DNA from: Pseudomonadota bacterium
GTDB lineage: Bacteria; Pseudomonadota; Gammaproteobacteria; Burkholderiales; Rhodocyclaceae
Length of the DNA: 64,000 bases
Reading direction: 5' to 3'
Assembly (NCBI GenBank): GCA_008501585.1
Contig: QQUN01000018.1
Location: 115,060-179,059 of the forward strand
The translations under genes were made by a program, and so were the position numbers. The notes beneath the pieces are model-generated. The model was given only the letters and a program-made list of their open reading frames with translations, did not search any database and was not told where the DNA came from. Every line of letters begins with the position of its first letter. Position 1 is the first letter of the stretch. Positions 43,743 through 53,266 of the stretch are shown here, in pieces.

Positions 43743-46601
43743 TCATTTTCCGGTGCTCGCAGGGTGGGGCGCGGTGTTGCCGTCGGGGGCCTGCATGCGG
43801 GCCACGAGGTCTTCGATGGTGGCCACCAGGCGGGCGCAGGCGGCAGCGTCGGCGACGCGTGCGGCCGCTTCGAGGTCGGCGGCGGGCTCGGTGAAGGCGT
43901 CGAAGCCGACGGTTCCGCCCGCCCCCTTGAGCCAGTGGGCGAGGCTGGCCAGTTCGGCCAGGTCGCCGGCCTGCTGGGCGGCGAGGATGCAGTTCAACTG
44001 CTCATGCATGCGCCGTATGAATTTTCCGATCACCGGGTGCAGGCGTGGGTTGGCTGCCAGCCGCGAGCGCACCGGCTCGGCGCGGGGGGCGGCGGGCGCG
44101 CGGCGCGGCGGGCGGGGGGCGCAGGTCTTGGTGCTGCCGGGTTCGGCCAGGCGCTCGGCAATGTCGTGCAGCTCGCTTACCCAGTGGGTGGCGGCGTCGC
44201 GGTCGTGCCGGCGGGCGGCGGCCTCGAGTTCGGTGGCCGGTTCGGTGAGTACGTCGAAGCCGACGGTGCCCCCGGCGCCCTTGAGCCAGTGGGCGAGTTC
44301 GGCGAGCGTGTTGTCGTCTGCCGCGGCCAGGGCCGCGTCGATCTCGGCCATTCGCTCATGCAGGCGACGAATGAACTTGCCGATCACCGCGTGCATGCGG
44401 GTCTGGGTGGCCAGGCGCGACTGGATGGGGGCGGTGTCGGCGGGCGGGGGCGGTGGTGTGGCCGCCGCCGGCAGGGGCGCGCTGCCCTCGCGATGGCCGC
44501 CGATGAAGCTGGCGACGGTGGCCAGCAGCGCGTCGATGTCGACCGGCTTGGTCAGGTAGGCGGTGCATCCGGCGGCGATCACTTCCTGCTCGTAGCCTTG
44601 CATGGCGTTGGCGGTGAGCGCCACGATCGGCGTGCTAAGGCCGGCGGCGCGCAGGTTGCGGGTGGCGGTGTAGCCGTCCATGACCGGCATCTGCATGTCC
44701 ATCAGGATCAGGTCGTAGCGACCGTCCTGCGCCCGGTCGACGGCCACCTGGCCGTTTTCGGCCTCGTCGATGGCCAGTCCGAACTCGCCCAGCACGGTGG
44801 CCACCAGCTCGCGGTTTTCGGCGCCGTCGTCCACCACCAGGATGCGCGCGGAGGCGGGCAGCACCCAGCGCGTGTCCTGCACCGGGGTGTCGTCTGCCAT
44901 GCGTGCCCTGAGGCTGGCGTCGTCGAGCAGGCGCACGCCTTCGAGCGGCCCGGTGGCCAGGACGATGGAGAAGGTGCTGCCTTCGCCCGGCACACTGGTG
45001 GCGCTGACTTCGCCCCCCATGGCGCGGGCCAGCCGACGGCTGATGGCCAGACCGAGACCGGTGCCCCCGAAGCGTCGGTTGACGCTGCTGTCGGCCTGCA
45101 CGAAGGGGTCGAAGATCTGCTCGACCTTGTCCGGCGCGATGCCGATGCCGGTGTCGCGCACATCGATGCGCAGGCGGGCCGGCTCGGTCTGTGCATCGAG
45201 CGCGAGGGTGACGGTCACGCCGCCGTGGGTGGTGAACTTGAGGGCGTTGCCGATCAGGTTGGTCAGGATCTGGCGCAGTCGCGCCGGGTCGGAGTGGATG
45301 GTTTCGGGAATGCGGCCATCGACGACAAGTTCGAGCCGCAGTCCTTTCTCCTGTGCGCGTACGCCGATGGCCTGGACGACCTGGTGCGCCAGGGCGTAGG
45401 GGGCGCAGGCGATCGATTCGACTTCCAGCCGGCCGGACTCGACCTTCGACAGATCGAGGATGTCGTTGATCAGCGCCAGCAGGTGGGTGCCGCTGGCGTG
45501 GATGGTCTGCAGGTGGCGCGCGGCGTCGGCGCCGTCGCGCGAGTAGCCGCGGCGCAGGATCTCGGTGAAGCCCAGAATGGCATTCATCGGGGTGCGGATT
45601 TCGTGACTCATGTTGGCCAGGAAGTCGCTCTTGGCCCGGTTGGCGGCGTCGGCGGCGTCCTTGGCCTTCTCCAGTTCGATGCTGTTCTGCTCGATGCTGG
45701 TGATGTCGTCGAGGCTGACCAGCACGCCGCCGGGCTGGCGCCCGCCGGTGAGGATGGGCGCGCAATTGACCTGGAAGGTATGCAGGCTGCCGTCCGGGGC
45801 GCGCAGGTGCACGGTGTGGTTGGCATGGACCTCGCCATCGCGCAGCGCGGCCGTCCACGGCGCGGCGTCGAGGTCGAACGGGCCGCCGTCGCGGCTGGCC
45901 CATGCCAAGGTTTTCACCTGCTTGCCGATCAGCTCGCCGGCCGGGGCGCCGATGAACTCGGCAAAGGCCCGGTTGGCCAGCACCACCGTCTGCTTGCGGT
46001 CGAGGACCAGCAGGCCTTCGGTCAGCGTGTCGAGCGCGCTGCGCACCCGGTCGGGCACGGCGCCGGAGGGGTCGAGATGGCGCAGCACCTTGCCGAGATA
46101 AAAATAGAACACGAACAGCGCCGAGAGGAAGATGAACGCCACCAGCTTGACCCACGGATTGTTGACCCAGCCGGCGAGGCCGGTCGGCGTGATCGGGCGG
46201 AAGCGCAGCTCGAGCCGGCCCCAGCGTTCGCTGCCGGCCAGGATGGGAACGTGCAGCTGGGTTTCGGTCGACAGGTCGGCCGGGCCCAGCGTCCAGTTCG
46301 CGGCATGCGGTCCGGCCTGCATGACGATGGCGCCTTCTTCGGTGCGCAGGGCGGCCGACAACACGTCGCTGTTGCGCTTGACGACCAGGCGCAGTGTCGG
46401 CGCGAGCCACTCGGTCTGGTCGCGGGCGGACAACTCGGCGGCGGAGACGGCGATGGCCTCGGCCAGCGCGATGCGGCTGTCGCGAACGGCGCCGGCCCGG
46501 TCCGGGATCAGCCCCAGAAAACCGGCGGCCAGGATGATGCTGACCACCAGAAAGGCGAGGCCGACGGCAATGTGAGCCTTGGCGCCGAGTTTGCGGATCA
46601 T
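43743..46601 (-). CDS. Hybrid sensor histidine kinase with PAS, receiver and two tandem Hpt domains
   Basis: A 952-residue membrane kinase. Helix 1 (AVGLAFLVVSIILAAGFLGL), a periplasmic region of about 125 residues and helix 2 (LVAFIFLSALFVFYFYLG) are followed by a PAS domain (SALDTLTEGLLVLDRKQTVV). HisKA has His333 in NMSHEIRTPMN, and the ATPase domain has NLIGNALKF, DTGIGI and GTGLGLAIS. The receiver has Asp635 in LILMDMQMPVMDGY. Two Hpt domains follow, His771 and His889, both in AHWLKGAGGTVGFD; they are so alike that a recent tandem duplication is likely. The start overlaps the giant surface-protein stop by four bases (ATGA), so both proteins are made together. Confidence 0.93.
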   Translation of the reverse strand: MIRKLGAKAHIAVGLAFLVVSIILAAGFLGLIPDRAGAVRDSRIALAEAIAVSAAELSARDQTEWLAPTLRLVVKRNSDVLSAALRTEEGAIVMQAGPHAANWTLGPADLSTETQLHVPILAGSERWGRLELRFRPITPTGLAGWVNNPWVKLVAFIFLSALFVFYFYLGKVLRHLDPSGAVPDRVRSALDTLTEGLLVLDRKQTVVLANRAFAEFIGAPAGELIGKQVKTLAWASRDGGPFDLDAAPWTAALRDGEVHANHTVHLRAPDGSLHTFQVNCAPILTGGRQPGGVLVSLDDITSIEQNSIELEKAKDAADAANRAKSDFLANMSHEIRTPMNAILGFTEILRRGYSRDGADAARHLQTIHASGTHLLALINDILDLSKVESGRLEVESIACAPYALAHQVVQAIGVRAQEKGLRLELVVDGRIPETIHSDPARLRQILTNLIGNALKFTTHGGVTVTLALDAQTEPARLRIDVRDTGIGIAPDKVEQIFDPFVQADSSVNRRFGGTGLGLAISRRLARAMGGEVSATSVPGEGSTFSIVLATGPLEGVRLLDDASLRARMADDTPVQDTRWVLPASARILVVDDGAENRELVATVLGEFGLAIDEAENGQVAVDRAQDGRYDLILMDMQMPVMDGYTATRNLRAAGLSTPIVALTANAMQGYEQEVIAAGCTAYLTKPVDIDALLATVASFIGGHREGSAPLPAAATPPPPPADTAPIQSRLATQTRMHAVIGKFIRRLHERMAEIDAALAAADDNTLAELAHWLKGAGGTVGFDVLTEPATELEAAARRHDRDAATHWVSELHDIAERLAEPGSTKTCAPRPPRRAPAAPRAEPVRSRLAANPRLHPVIGKFIRRMHEQLNCILAAQQAGDLAELASLAHWLKGAGGTVGFDAFTEPAADLEAAARVADAAACARLVATIEDLVARMQAPDGNTAPHPASTGK

Positions 46602-49600
46602 GAGGGCGCGCCCTCCTGGGGCGTCTGGGCGGTTGGGCGTGCCGGCGCCGGCTCGGGCTCGGCCGGTGCCGTGTCCACCAGGGCTTCGAGGGAGTCGTCG
46701 TCCGTGCCCCCGCGCTTGTTGCCGCTGCTGTTCAGGATGGGCAGGGGGTCGAGCAGACGCCAGGCCGGCATGGTCGACAGCAGGCTGGTCAGCAGCACGC
46801 CGCCGCGGATCAACCAGGCCACATAGCCGATGGTCAGGCCGGCCCCGGTGACCACCGAGACGCCAATGCCTTGCTGAGTGCCGATGGCCTCTTCGTCGGC
46901 CTGCTGGCGCAGTTGCGCCAGGGCCTGTTCGAGGCGCGCTTCGCGGAAGGCACTGCTGACCTGCCCTTCGACCGAGACCTGGGTGACCACGTCGGTCGGT
47001 GTGTAGAGCAGGGCCAGCACGTCGGTGCTGCTCAGCGCCACGCGCAGCGATGCGGTGTCGCTGTGCGGCGTGTCGGCGGTGGCCGGGGTGTCAAAGGTGT
47101 CGCCCGGCGGCGCCACGTTCTGGAGGACCAGCGGTGCGTCCTGCACGGGGGCCGGTTCGGCGGCCGGCGTGGCCGCGGCCGGCGCCGGTGCCGGATCGGC
47201 CGCGGCGGCGGCCGGGCTGGGCGTTGATGCCACGGCGTCGGGCGCGGGCTCGGGTTCGGGCGCGGGGTCGGCGGCCGGTTCGCTGCTGGCCGGCGGTGTT
47301 GTGGGGGGCACGGTGGCCGGTGCCGACGCGGTGACGCTGAACTGGCCGCTGCTGCTGGTGCTGCCGTCGCTGACCTCGAGAACGATCTGTGCCACGCCGC
47401 TGCTGCCACCGTGGCCGGGGGTGACGCTGATGCTGCGCGTGGCGCCGCTGCCCGAAAGGACAATGGCCGAGTCCGGGAGCACCGCAGGGTTGGACGAACG
47501 GGCGGTGACGATCAGCGTGCTGGCGGCCGACTCGGCATCGCCAACGGTGAAGCTCAACGGGCCGAAACCACCGCCGGCGGTGATGCTCTGGGCCGGGGGC
47601 GGGCTGACGGTGGGCGCATCGTTGACCGGCGTGACGAGCAAGGTGGCGGTGTTGGCGCGGCGCTCGGTGCCGTCGTCGACCACAAAGCTGAAGGTGACGG
47701 TGCCGCTCCAGTCGGCGGCCGGAGTGAAGGTCCAGCTCCCGTCGAGATGGTCGGTGAGCGTGCCGTTGCCGGCCGTGACCATGAGTTCCGTGGCAAGGAG
47801 CGGGTCGCCGTCGGGGTCGATGGCGCCGGCGAGCAGCTCGGCCTGGGTGATTCGGCGCGGGCTGTCCTCGGCGCTGCTGGCCAGCACGACTGGCACGACA
47901 ATGGGGGCGTCGTTGACCGGCCGGACAATCAGGGTGAGCGTGTCGTCCGCCACGCTGAAGGCGGTGCCGCTGCCCGGGTTGCCGAGCCCGCCGTGGCTGC
48001 CGCTGCTGCCGTCCCAGGCGTGAAAATGCAGTGCCGCCGGGGTGGTGCCGTCATAGCCGGGGGTGGGCGCGAAGCCGAGCCGGGTGTTGCCGTCGGCCAG
48101 CAGCAAGCGGGCCGAGGTGCTGGAGACCGGCCCGAGCAGATTCCAGGTGGTGCCATTGTCGAGACTGTAGAACCACTGGCCGTGACTGGTATCGGCATAG
48201 TTGATGGCGATGCCGATGGGGTCGGAATCCGGGTCGGTGACGTTGGCCGGCCCGGCGCCGTTGAGGCCGACGATGGCATCGATGGGCACGCCCACGGGGC
48301 CGATCGGCACGCCGCTGTCTTCGTTCAGCGAGAGGGTGGCGTTGCCGGTGGCGGTCAGTACCGGGCGGTCGTTGACCGGGGTGAATGTGACATTGCCGGC
48401 AAACGGGGCGGTGGTGGCCGTGCCGTCGCTGAGCGTCAGGGTGTAGGCGGGGGCGGCTTCCTTGCCGTCGTGCTCGAACTGCACCCGGTTGGCGTCGATA
48501 TCGTCCTGGGTGAAGCTGTTGATCTCCGCGCCGGGTGCGCTGACCCAGGCAAAGCGGCCGCCGGAGACGGCCGTGACGGTGTAGGTGAGGCCGGATGCCG
48601 GGCTCTCCACATCGCTGCCCGCCAGGTTGGCGGTGCCGAGCACCACCGTGGCCCCCTCGCTGATGGCCAGCGTGTTGGCGCTGATGGTTGGCGCATCATT
48701 GACGGCTTGCAGGTCCAGCGTGGCACTGTGGCTGTTGGCGCTGAATGCGGTGCCGGAGGTGGTGTCGACGCCGGTCTGGCCGTCGCTGCCGGTGGTCTGG
48801 TCCCAGGCCTTGAAGGTCAGCGCCGCCGGCGTGGTGCCGAAGGCGTTGGCCACAGTGCTCTGGAAATAAAGCCGGCTCAGGCCGTCGTTGGCCATCAGCA
48901 GGGCGTTGGTGTCGCTCAGCCCGGCGGGCAGCTGGGCCCAGTTGTTGCCGCCGTCGAGGCTGTACCACCAGTTCCCGCCGGTGGTGTTGGCCCCGGTCAG
49001 GGCGACGCCCGAGAGGGCGCCGGCGTCGTCGTCGGTGGTGTTCTGGGCGCCGCTGCCCGACCCGGCAAACGAGACCAGCGAAAAGCTGGTAAAGCCGACC
49101 GCACCGACCGGTGGCGGGGCATCCTCGGTGGCGACGACGGTGATCGGGATGGCGGTGTCGAGCTTCGGTGCGTCGTTGATGTCGATGATGGTCAGGTCGA
49201 CGCCGTCGGTGGCGGTGCTGAAGGCGCTGCTGCCACCGCCGGGCAGCGGGTTGGCGCTGCCGCCGTTGCTGCCGCTGCTGCCATCCCAGGCATGGAAGAC
49301 GAGGCTGTCGGTGAAGGTGCCGGTGGCAGCGTCAGTGTGCTCGAAATACAGGCGGGTGCGCGCGTCGGCGGCCAGCAGACGGGCCTCGCCGGCGGGCAGG
49401 CTGGCGAGGTCGAGGGGCTGCCAGGTGGCGCCATCGTCGATGCTGAAGTACCAGGTGCCGTGCGTCGTGTCCGCGGTGGTGATGGCGATGCCGGCGACTG
49501 CGCCGTTGTCGTCGTCGCTGACGTTCTGCGGGCCGCTGCCACTGCCGGCGAGCGACACCAGGGTGGTGATCCGCACCCCGACGGCGCCGACGGGGCCGGG

Positions 49601-52324
49601 TGCGCCCTGGACGACGCTGAAGCTCAGCGGCGTGTCGGCCAGCACCGGCGCGTCGTTGATGTTGCTGAAGGCGATGTTTGCCGCCGATGGGGCTGAGGCG
49701 AGATCTCCGCTGTCGGTCAGGGTCAGCGTGTAGGCGGGCGCGGCTTCGCCGCCGTTGTGGACGAACTGGATGGCACCATCGATCACCTCCTGCTGGGTGA
49801 AGCTGGTGATCGCCACGGTCGGGCTGGCAACGCGGGCAAAGAAGCCGCCGGTGACCGAGGTGACGCGGTACAGCAGCCCGCCGGGCGGGTCCTCGATATC
49901 TGTGCCGGAGAGCATGGCCGGGCTCAGCACCACGGTCTGTCCCTCGCTGAGAACGAGCTGGTTGGTGGTGATGACGGGGCGGTCGTTGACCGCGTTGACC
50001 GTCAGCTGGGCGGTGTCGGTGGCGACGCTGAAGGCGCTGGTGCCGCCGTTGGTGGTGGTGTCGGCGAAGCCACCATTGCTGCCGCTGCTGCGGTCCCAGG
50101 CGCGGAAGCTGATCGCCGGGTAGTCCCCGCCGGCGGAGTTGAAGTTGGCCGCCGGTGCGAAGGCCAGCCGCGTCAGGCCGTCGGCGGCGAGCAGCAACGC
50201 ATTGGCATCGCCGAGGGCGGCGGCGTCGAGCAGTGTCCAGCTGGCGCCGTTGTCGAGGCTGTAGTACCAGCTGCCATGGCTGGTGTCGGCGCTCAGCAGG
50301 GCGATGCCGGTGGTGGCGGCAGCGTCGGTGTCGGTCACGTTCTGCAGCCCGGCACCGCTGCCGGCGAGGCTGACGAGGTCGCTGATCCGTGTGCCCACCG
50401 CACCGCTGGGGATGCCGCTGTCTTCGTTGATCGGGTTGAGTGCCGGCGTGGCGGTGTTGTCGAGTACCGGGGCGGTGTTTAATCCGCCGGCTTCCGACCA
50501 GCTGAAGCGGCGGGCGCTGATGTCGTCACTGTCGCCACCGCCACGCTCACCGACCCAGGCAACAACCAGTTGGCCGAAGTCATTCATGCTGATGGCAGGG
50601 TGGTCCTGACTGCCGGAGGTGTATTGATTGACAGCCAGCTCGCCGGATGCGGCGACGCCGTTGGCGGTAAAGGCGCGCAGGAAGATGCCTTCGTTGTTGC
50701 CGTCCTGATTCTGGGAGGCCCAGGTGATGACGAAGTCGCCGTCGTCGTCCATGGCAATGTCGGGTTCGTCCTGGCGGTTGTTGGTCGTCAGGTTTACGAC
50801 CTGGTCATTGCCAAGTGCCGTGCCGCCGGCATCGAAGCGGCGCATGAGGATGCCGTAGTTGTTGCCGTCGGCATTCGACTCTGCCCAGGCAATGGTATAG
50901 CTGCCGTTGGCGGCCATGGCGACCGTGGGGCTGATGGCCGAGCCAGTGAGGCGGGTTTGCACCAGGAACTCGCTGCCGCCCACGCCGGTGGCCAAGAACT
51001 GGCGCGCGAAGATGCGCTTGCCGCTGCTCTCGTCCTGCCAGGCGATCACAAAATGGCCGTTTGGGCCGATGGCGACGTCCGGCAGGGATTGGGTATTCGT
51101 GGTGGTCTGATTGACCTGGATAACGCCGCCAACCATGCCGCCCGAGCGGGTGAAACGCTGGGCGAAGATGCCACTTGTGTCTCCGCTGCCGGTGCCGTCC
51201 CAGGTCACCACGAAGTCGCCGTTGACGTTCATGGCGACGCTGGCGTTGCTCTGGTCGCCCGAGGTGTGGCTGGCGTTGACCAGCGAGGCGCTGGTGAGTG
51301 AGTTGCCGTTGAGATCGAACAGGCGGATATAGATGTCCTGTGCGCCAAGGGTGCTGCTGGTGAAGGCCACCACGAAACGGCCGCTGCCGTCGGTGGCGAC
51401 GGACGGGGCACTGGCGACGTTGAGCAACCCCTGGTCGACCCGAAACTCGGTCGCGCGGATGGAGCCGTCGGCGTTGTAAACCTTCGCCTTGATGGTGGCG
51501 TTGTCCTGGTCGGCCCACACCGCCACCCAGCCGCCGTCATTGAACATGGCGACCGAGACTTCACGCTGGTTGCCGCTATCGGCCGAATTGACCGGGATGT
51601 CGTTGCCGACGGCGGCGATGCCGAGCGTGCCGCCCCAGGTGCTGGCGCTGAGCACGGCGGTGTCGAGCGTGCCCACCGTGCGTTCAAGCGTCCAGTCGCC
51701 ACCGGCGCCGGTGGCATCGTCGCTGGCCGCGACGTCGGCGCCGGTGAGTGCCGCCAGCTGGTCGAGAAAGGCCATGCCGGTGGGGCCGGCCGCCACGTCG
51801 CAACCGTAGAGCAGCAGGTCGGCGTCGTCGCTCAGGGCGTTGCCCCAGGCGGCGATGGCGGTGGCGCGGGCGGCCAGCGCCGCGCTGTCGAGCGTGGTGT
51901 TGCCCAGCGCCAACTGGCCGTCGGCGCCGTGGGTGACGAGGTGGATGGCGCCGATGCCGTTGCGACCGGCAAGGGCGTCGCTGATCTGCGCGATGCCGTC
52001 GCGTTGCGGGTCGAGCCAGATGACGTCGAGCGACGGGTGGGTGCGCAGCAGCGCGTCGCGCAGCGCCTCGGCGTCGGGCAGCGATGGGTCGATGAAGAGC
52101 ATCTCGCTGCGCGCCGTGTGAGCGCCATCGGCGGGGCCTTCGGCGGCGGGTTCGGTGTCGAGCAGGCGGACGTCCGCCGCGGGGGCGAGCGTGTCGGCGT
52201 CGAGCCCCGTCGGCAACAGGTCGGCCGAGTACAGCAGCCGCGCCTCCATGGGTTCGGCTTCGGCCGGTGCCCGCACGGGCAGGGCGGTGCGGTGTGCGAA
52301 CAGGCGCTCGAGCAGGCGGTGCAT
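46598..52324 (-). CDS. Giant DUF4347/cadherin-like surface protein with LEPR-XLL-like N-terminus
   Basis: A 1908-residue repetitive protein. Residues 26-38 (MEARLLYSADLLP) resemble the LEPR-XLL motif of exported giant proteins; no ordinary Sec signal peptide is visible. A DUF4347 domain (about 72-236) has IHLVTHGADGQLALGN and DLLLYGCDVAAG. Then come WQD/WTW beta repeats (about 240-625). From about 630 to 1665 lie alternating modules: a 150-residue unit with WYYSLDNG..W and FxAWDxSSGS (four copies) and cadherin-like units with YTLTLSDG. A Pro/Ala/Glu linker (1666-1731), one membrane helix (1827-1850) and a polar tail close it. No RTX nonapeptides. It is probably a cell-surface adhesin or matrix protein exported by the genes upstream in its operon. 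Confidence 0.85.
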   Translation of the reverse strand: MHRLLERLFAHRTALPVRAPAEAEPMEARLLYSADLLPTGLDADTLAPAADVRLLDTEPAAEGPADGAHTARSEMLFIDPSLPDAEALRDALLRTHPSLDVIWLDPQRDGIAQISDALAGRNGIGAIHLVTHGADGQLALGNTTLDSAALAARATAIAAWGNALSDDADLLLYGCDVAAGPTGMAFLDQLAALTGADVAASDDATGAGGDWTLERTVGTLDTAVLSASTWGGTLGIAAVGNDIPVNSADSGNQREVSVAMFNDGGWVAVWADQDNATIKAKVYNADGSIRATEFRVDQGLLNVASAPSVATDGSGRFVVAFTSSTLGAQDIYIRLFDLNGNSLTSASLVNASHTSGDQSNASVAMNVNGDFVVTWDGTGSGDTSGIFAQRFTRSGGMVGGVIQVNQTTTNTQSLPDVAIGPNGHFVIAWQDESSGKRIFARQFLATGVGGSEFLVQTRLTGSAISPTVAMAANGSYTIAWAESNADGNNYGILMRRFDAGGTALGNDQVVNLTTNNRQDEPDIAMDDDGDFVITWASQNQDGNNEGIFLRAFTANGVAASGELAVNQYTSGSQDHPAISMNDFGQLVVAWVGERGGGDSDDISARRFSWSEAGGLNTAPVLDNTATPALNPINEDSGIPSGAVGTRISDLVSLAGSGAGLQNVTDTDAAATTGIALLSADTSHGSWYYSLDNGASWTLLDAAALGDANALLLAADGLTRLAFAPAANFNSAGGDYPAISFRAWDRSSGSNGGFADTTTNGGTSAFSVATDTAQLTVNAVNDRPVITTNQLVLSEGQTVVLSPAMLSGTDIEDPPGGLLYRVTSVTGGFFARVASPTVAITSFTQQEVIDGAIQFVHNGGEAAPAYTLTLTDSGDLASAPSAANIAFSNINDAPVLADTPLSFSVVQGAPGPVGAVGVRITTLVSLAGSGSGPQNVSDDDNGAVAGIAITTADTTHGTWYFSIDDGATWQPLDLASLPAGEARLLAADARTRLYFEHTDAATGTFTDSLVFHAWDGSSGSNGGSANPLPGGGSSAFSTATDGVDLTIIDINDAPKLDTAIPITVVATEDAPPPVGAVGFTSFSLVSFAGSGSGAQNTTDDDAGALSGVALTGANTTGGNWWYSLDGGNNWAQLPAGLSDTNALLMANDGLSRLYFQSTVANAFGTTPAALTFKAWDQTTGSDGQTGVDTTSGTAFSANSHSATLDLQAVNDAPTISANTLAISEGATVVLGTANLAGSDVESPASGLTYTVTAVSGGRFAWVSAPGAEINSFTQDDIDANRVQFEHDGKEAAPAYTLTLSDGTATTAPFAGNVTFTPVNDRPVLTATGNATLSLNEDSGVPIGPVGVPIDAIVGLNGAGPANVTDPDSDPIGIAINYADTSHGQWFYSLDNGTTWNLLGPVSSTSARLLLADGNTRLGFAPTPGYDGTTPAALHFHAWDGSSGSHGGLGNPGSGTAFSVADDTLTLIVRPVNDAPIVVPVVLASSAEDSPRRITQAELLAGAIDPDGDPLLATELMVTAGNGTLTDHLDGSWTFTPAADWSGTVTFSFVVDDGTERRANTATLLVTPVNDAPTVSPPPAQSITAGGGFGPLSFTVGDAESAASTLIVTARSSNPAVLPDSAIVLSGSGATRSISVTPGHGGSSGVAQIVLEVSDGSTSSSGQFSVTASAPATVPPTTPPASSEPAADPAPEPEPAPDAVASTPSPAAAAADPAPAPAAATPAAEPAPVQDAPLVLQNVAPPGDTFDTPATADTPHSDTASLRVALSSTDVLALLYTPTDVVTQVSVEGQVSSAFREARLEQALAQLRQQADEEAIGTQQGIGVSVVTGAGLTIGYVAWLIRGGVLLTSLLSTMPAWRLLDPLPILNSSGNKRGGTDDDSLEALVDTAPAEPEPAPARPTAQTPQEGAPS

Positions 52325-52335
52325 GATGGCGGGCC

Positions 52336-53262
52336 TTACATCCGCTGCCGCGGCGCGGCCGGTGCGCGACGGGTGAAGTCCGGCACCGTCGGGTCGAGCC
52401 GCAACGCGGGGCTGGTCTGGCGCGCGGGGGCGAGCCCGGCCGGGCGGATGGCGGCATCGGCGGTGTCGTGCCGGTCGATGAAGCGGGCGGTGCAGCGCAC
52501 GCCGGCGGGGATGGCGTGGTCGGCGTTGGGCAGGGTGAGGCGGGCGCGGAAGGTGTTGCTGGCCGCGTCCATGACCTTGTCGACCCGGGTGACCTGGGCG
52601 TTGAGCACGCCAAGGCCCGGGAGATCGGGCTGGATGTCGGCGATCATGCCGGGGGCGATCGTGCCGTACAGGGTGTTGGGCAACACGATCTCGACCCGCA
52701 GCGGGTGCAGCTTGGCGATGCGCAGCACCGGTTTGTCCTCGACCCTTTCGCCAACCGACAGGTAGCGATCGGTGACGATGCCGTCGAAGGGGCTGTGCAG
52801 GACGCGCTCGCCGAGACGGGCCTGGGCCAGGTCGAGTTCGCGTTGCGAGATTTGCTGGAAGTCGCGCGCCTGGGCGAGTTTTTCGACCGCCACGCGATGC
52901 TCCGCCTCGGCCTGGTCGAGCGCCTGGGCCGAGATGAACTGCCGTTGGTGCAGATCGCGGGCACGCTTGAGGCGCTCGTCGGCAAGCACCCGGTTGGCCT
53001 GCGCGGCGCGGATGTCGGCCTCGGTCTGAGCGCGGCTGCGGGCAATGCCGATCTGGGCGCGCTCGACGGTATCGCGCAGGCTGACCAGCACCTGTCCGGC
53101 CTGCACGATGTCGCCCCGTTCGACCGGGATGTGGGCGATCACGCCGGTGACGGCGGCGCCGATGTCGGCGCTCTGGTCGGGTTCGATCAGGCAGCCGATG
53201 GGCTGGTCGGCGGCATGGGCGCCGATGGCGATGAAGGCGAGCACGATGGCAAGTGTTTTCAT
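52336..53262 (-). CDS. HlyD/RND-type periplasmic adaptor with signal peptide
   Basis: A 308-residue membrane-fusion-type protein. MKTLAIVLAFIAIGAHA is a clear Sec signal, cut before ADQP. The barrel-sandwich halves are GVIAHIPVERGDIVQAGQVLVSL and HSPFDGIVTDRYLSVGERVEDKP, on either side of an alpha hairpin (about 70-145). A beta-barrel domain follows. The C-terminal 35 residues are Pro/Arg-rich. Such adaptors normally link an inner-membrane pump to an outer-membrane channel; neither is encoded here. It starts four bases after the SecA-like gene and ends 11 bases before the giant protein gene, so a role in its export is likely. Confidence 0.88.
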   Translation of the reverse strand: MKTLAIVLAFIAIGAHAADQPIGCLIEPDQSADIGAAVTGVIAHIPVERGDIVQAGQVLVSLRDTVERAQIGIARSRAQTEADIRAAQANRVLADERLKRARDLHQRQFISAQALDQAEAEHRVAVEKLAQARDFQQISQRELDLAQARLGERVLHSPFDGIVTDRYLSVGERVEDKPVLRIAKLHPLRVEIVLPNTLYGTIAPGMIADIQPDLPGLGVLNAQVTRVDKVMDAASNTFRARLTLPNADHAIPAGVRCTARFIDRHDTADAAIRPAGLAPARQTSPALRLDPTVPDFTRRAPAAPRQRM

Positions 53263-53266
53263 GGGC

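Noticed and set aside
43731..46826. A 1031-codon open frame on the plus strand opposite the hybrid kinase
   Set aside because: The minus-strand frame has complete kinase, receiver and Hpt motifs. The plus-strand translation is low-complexity Gly/Val/Arg-rich sequence with no domain, a GC-driven shadow.
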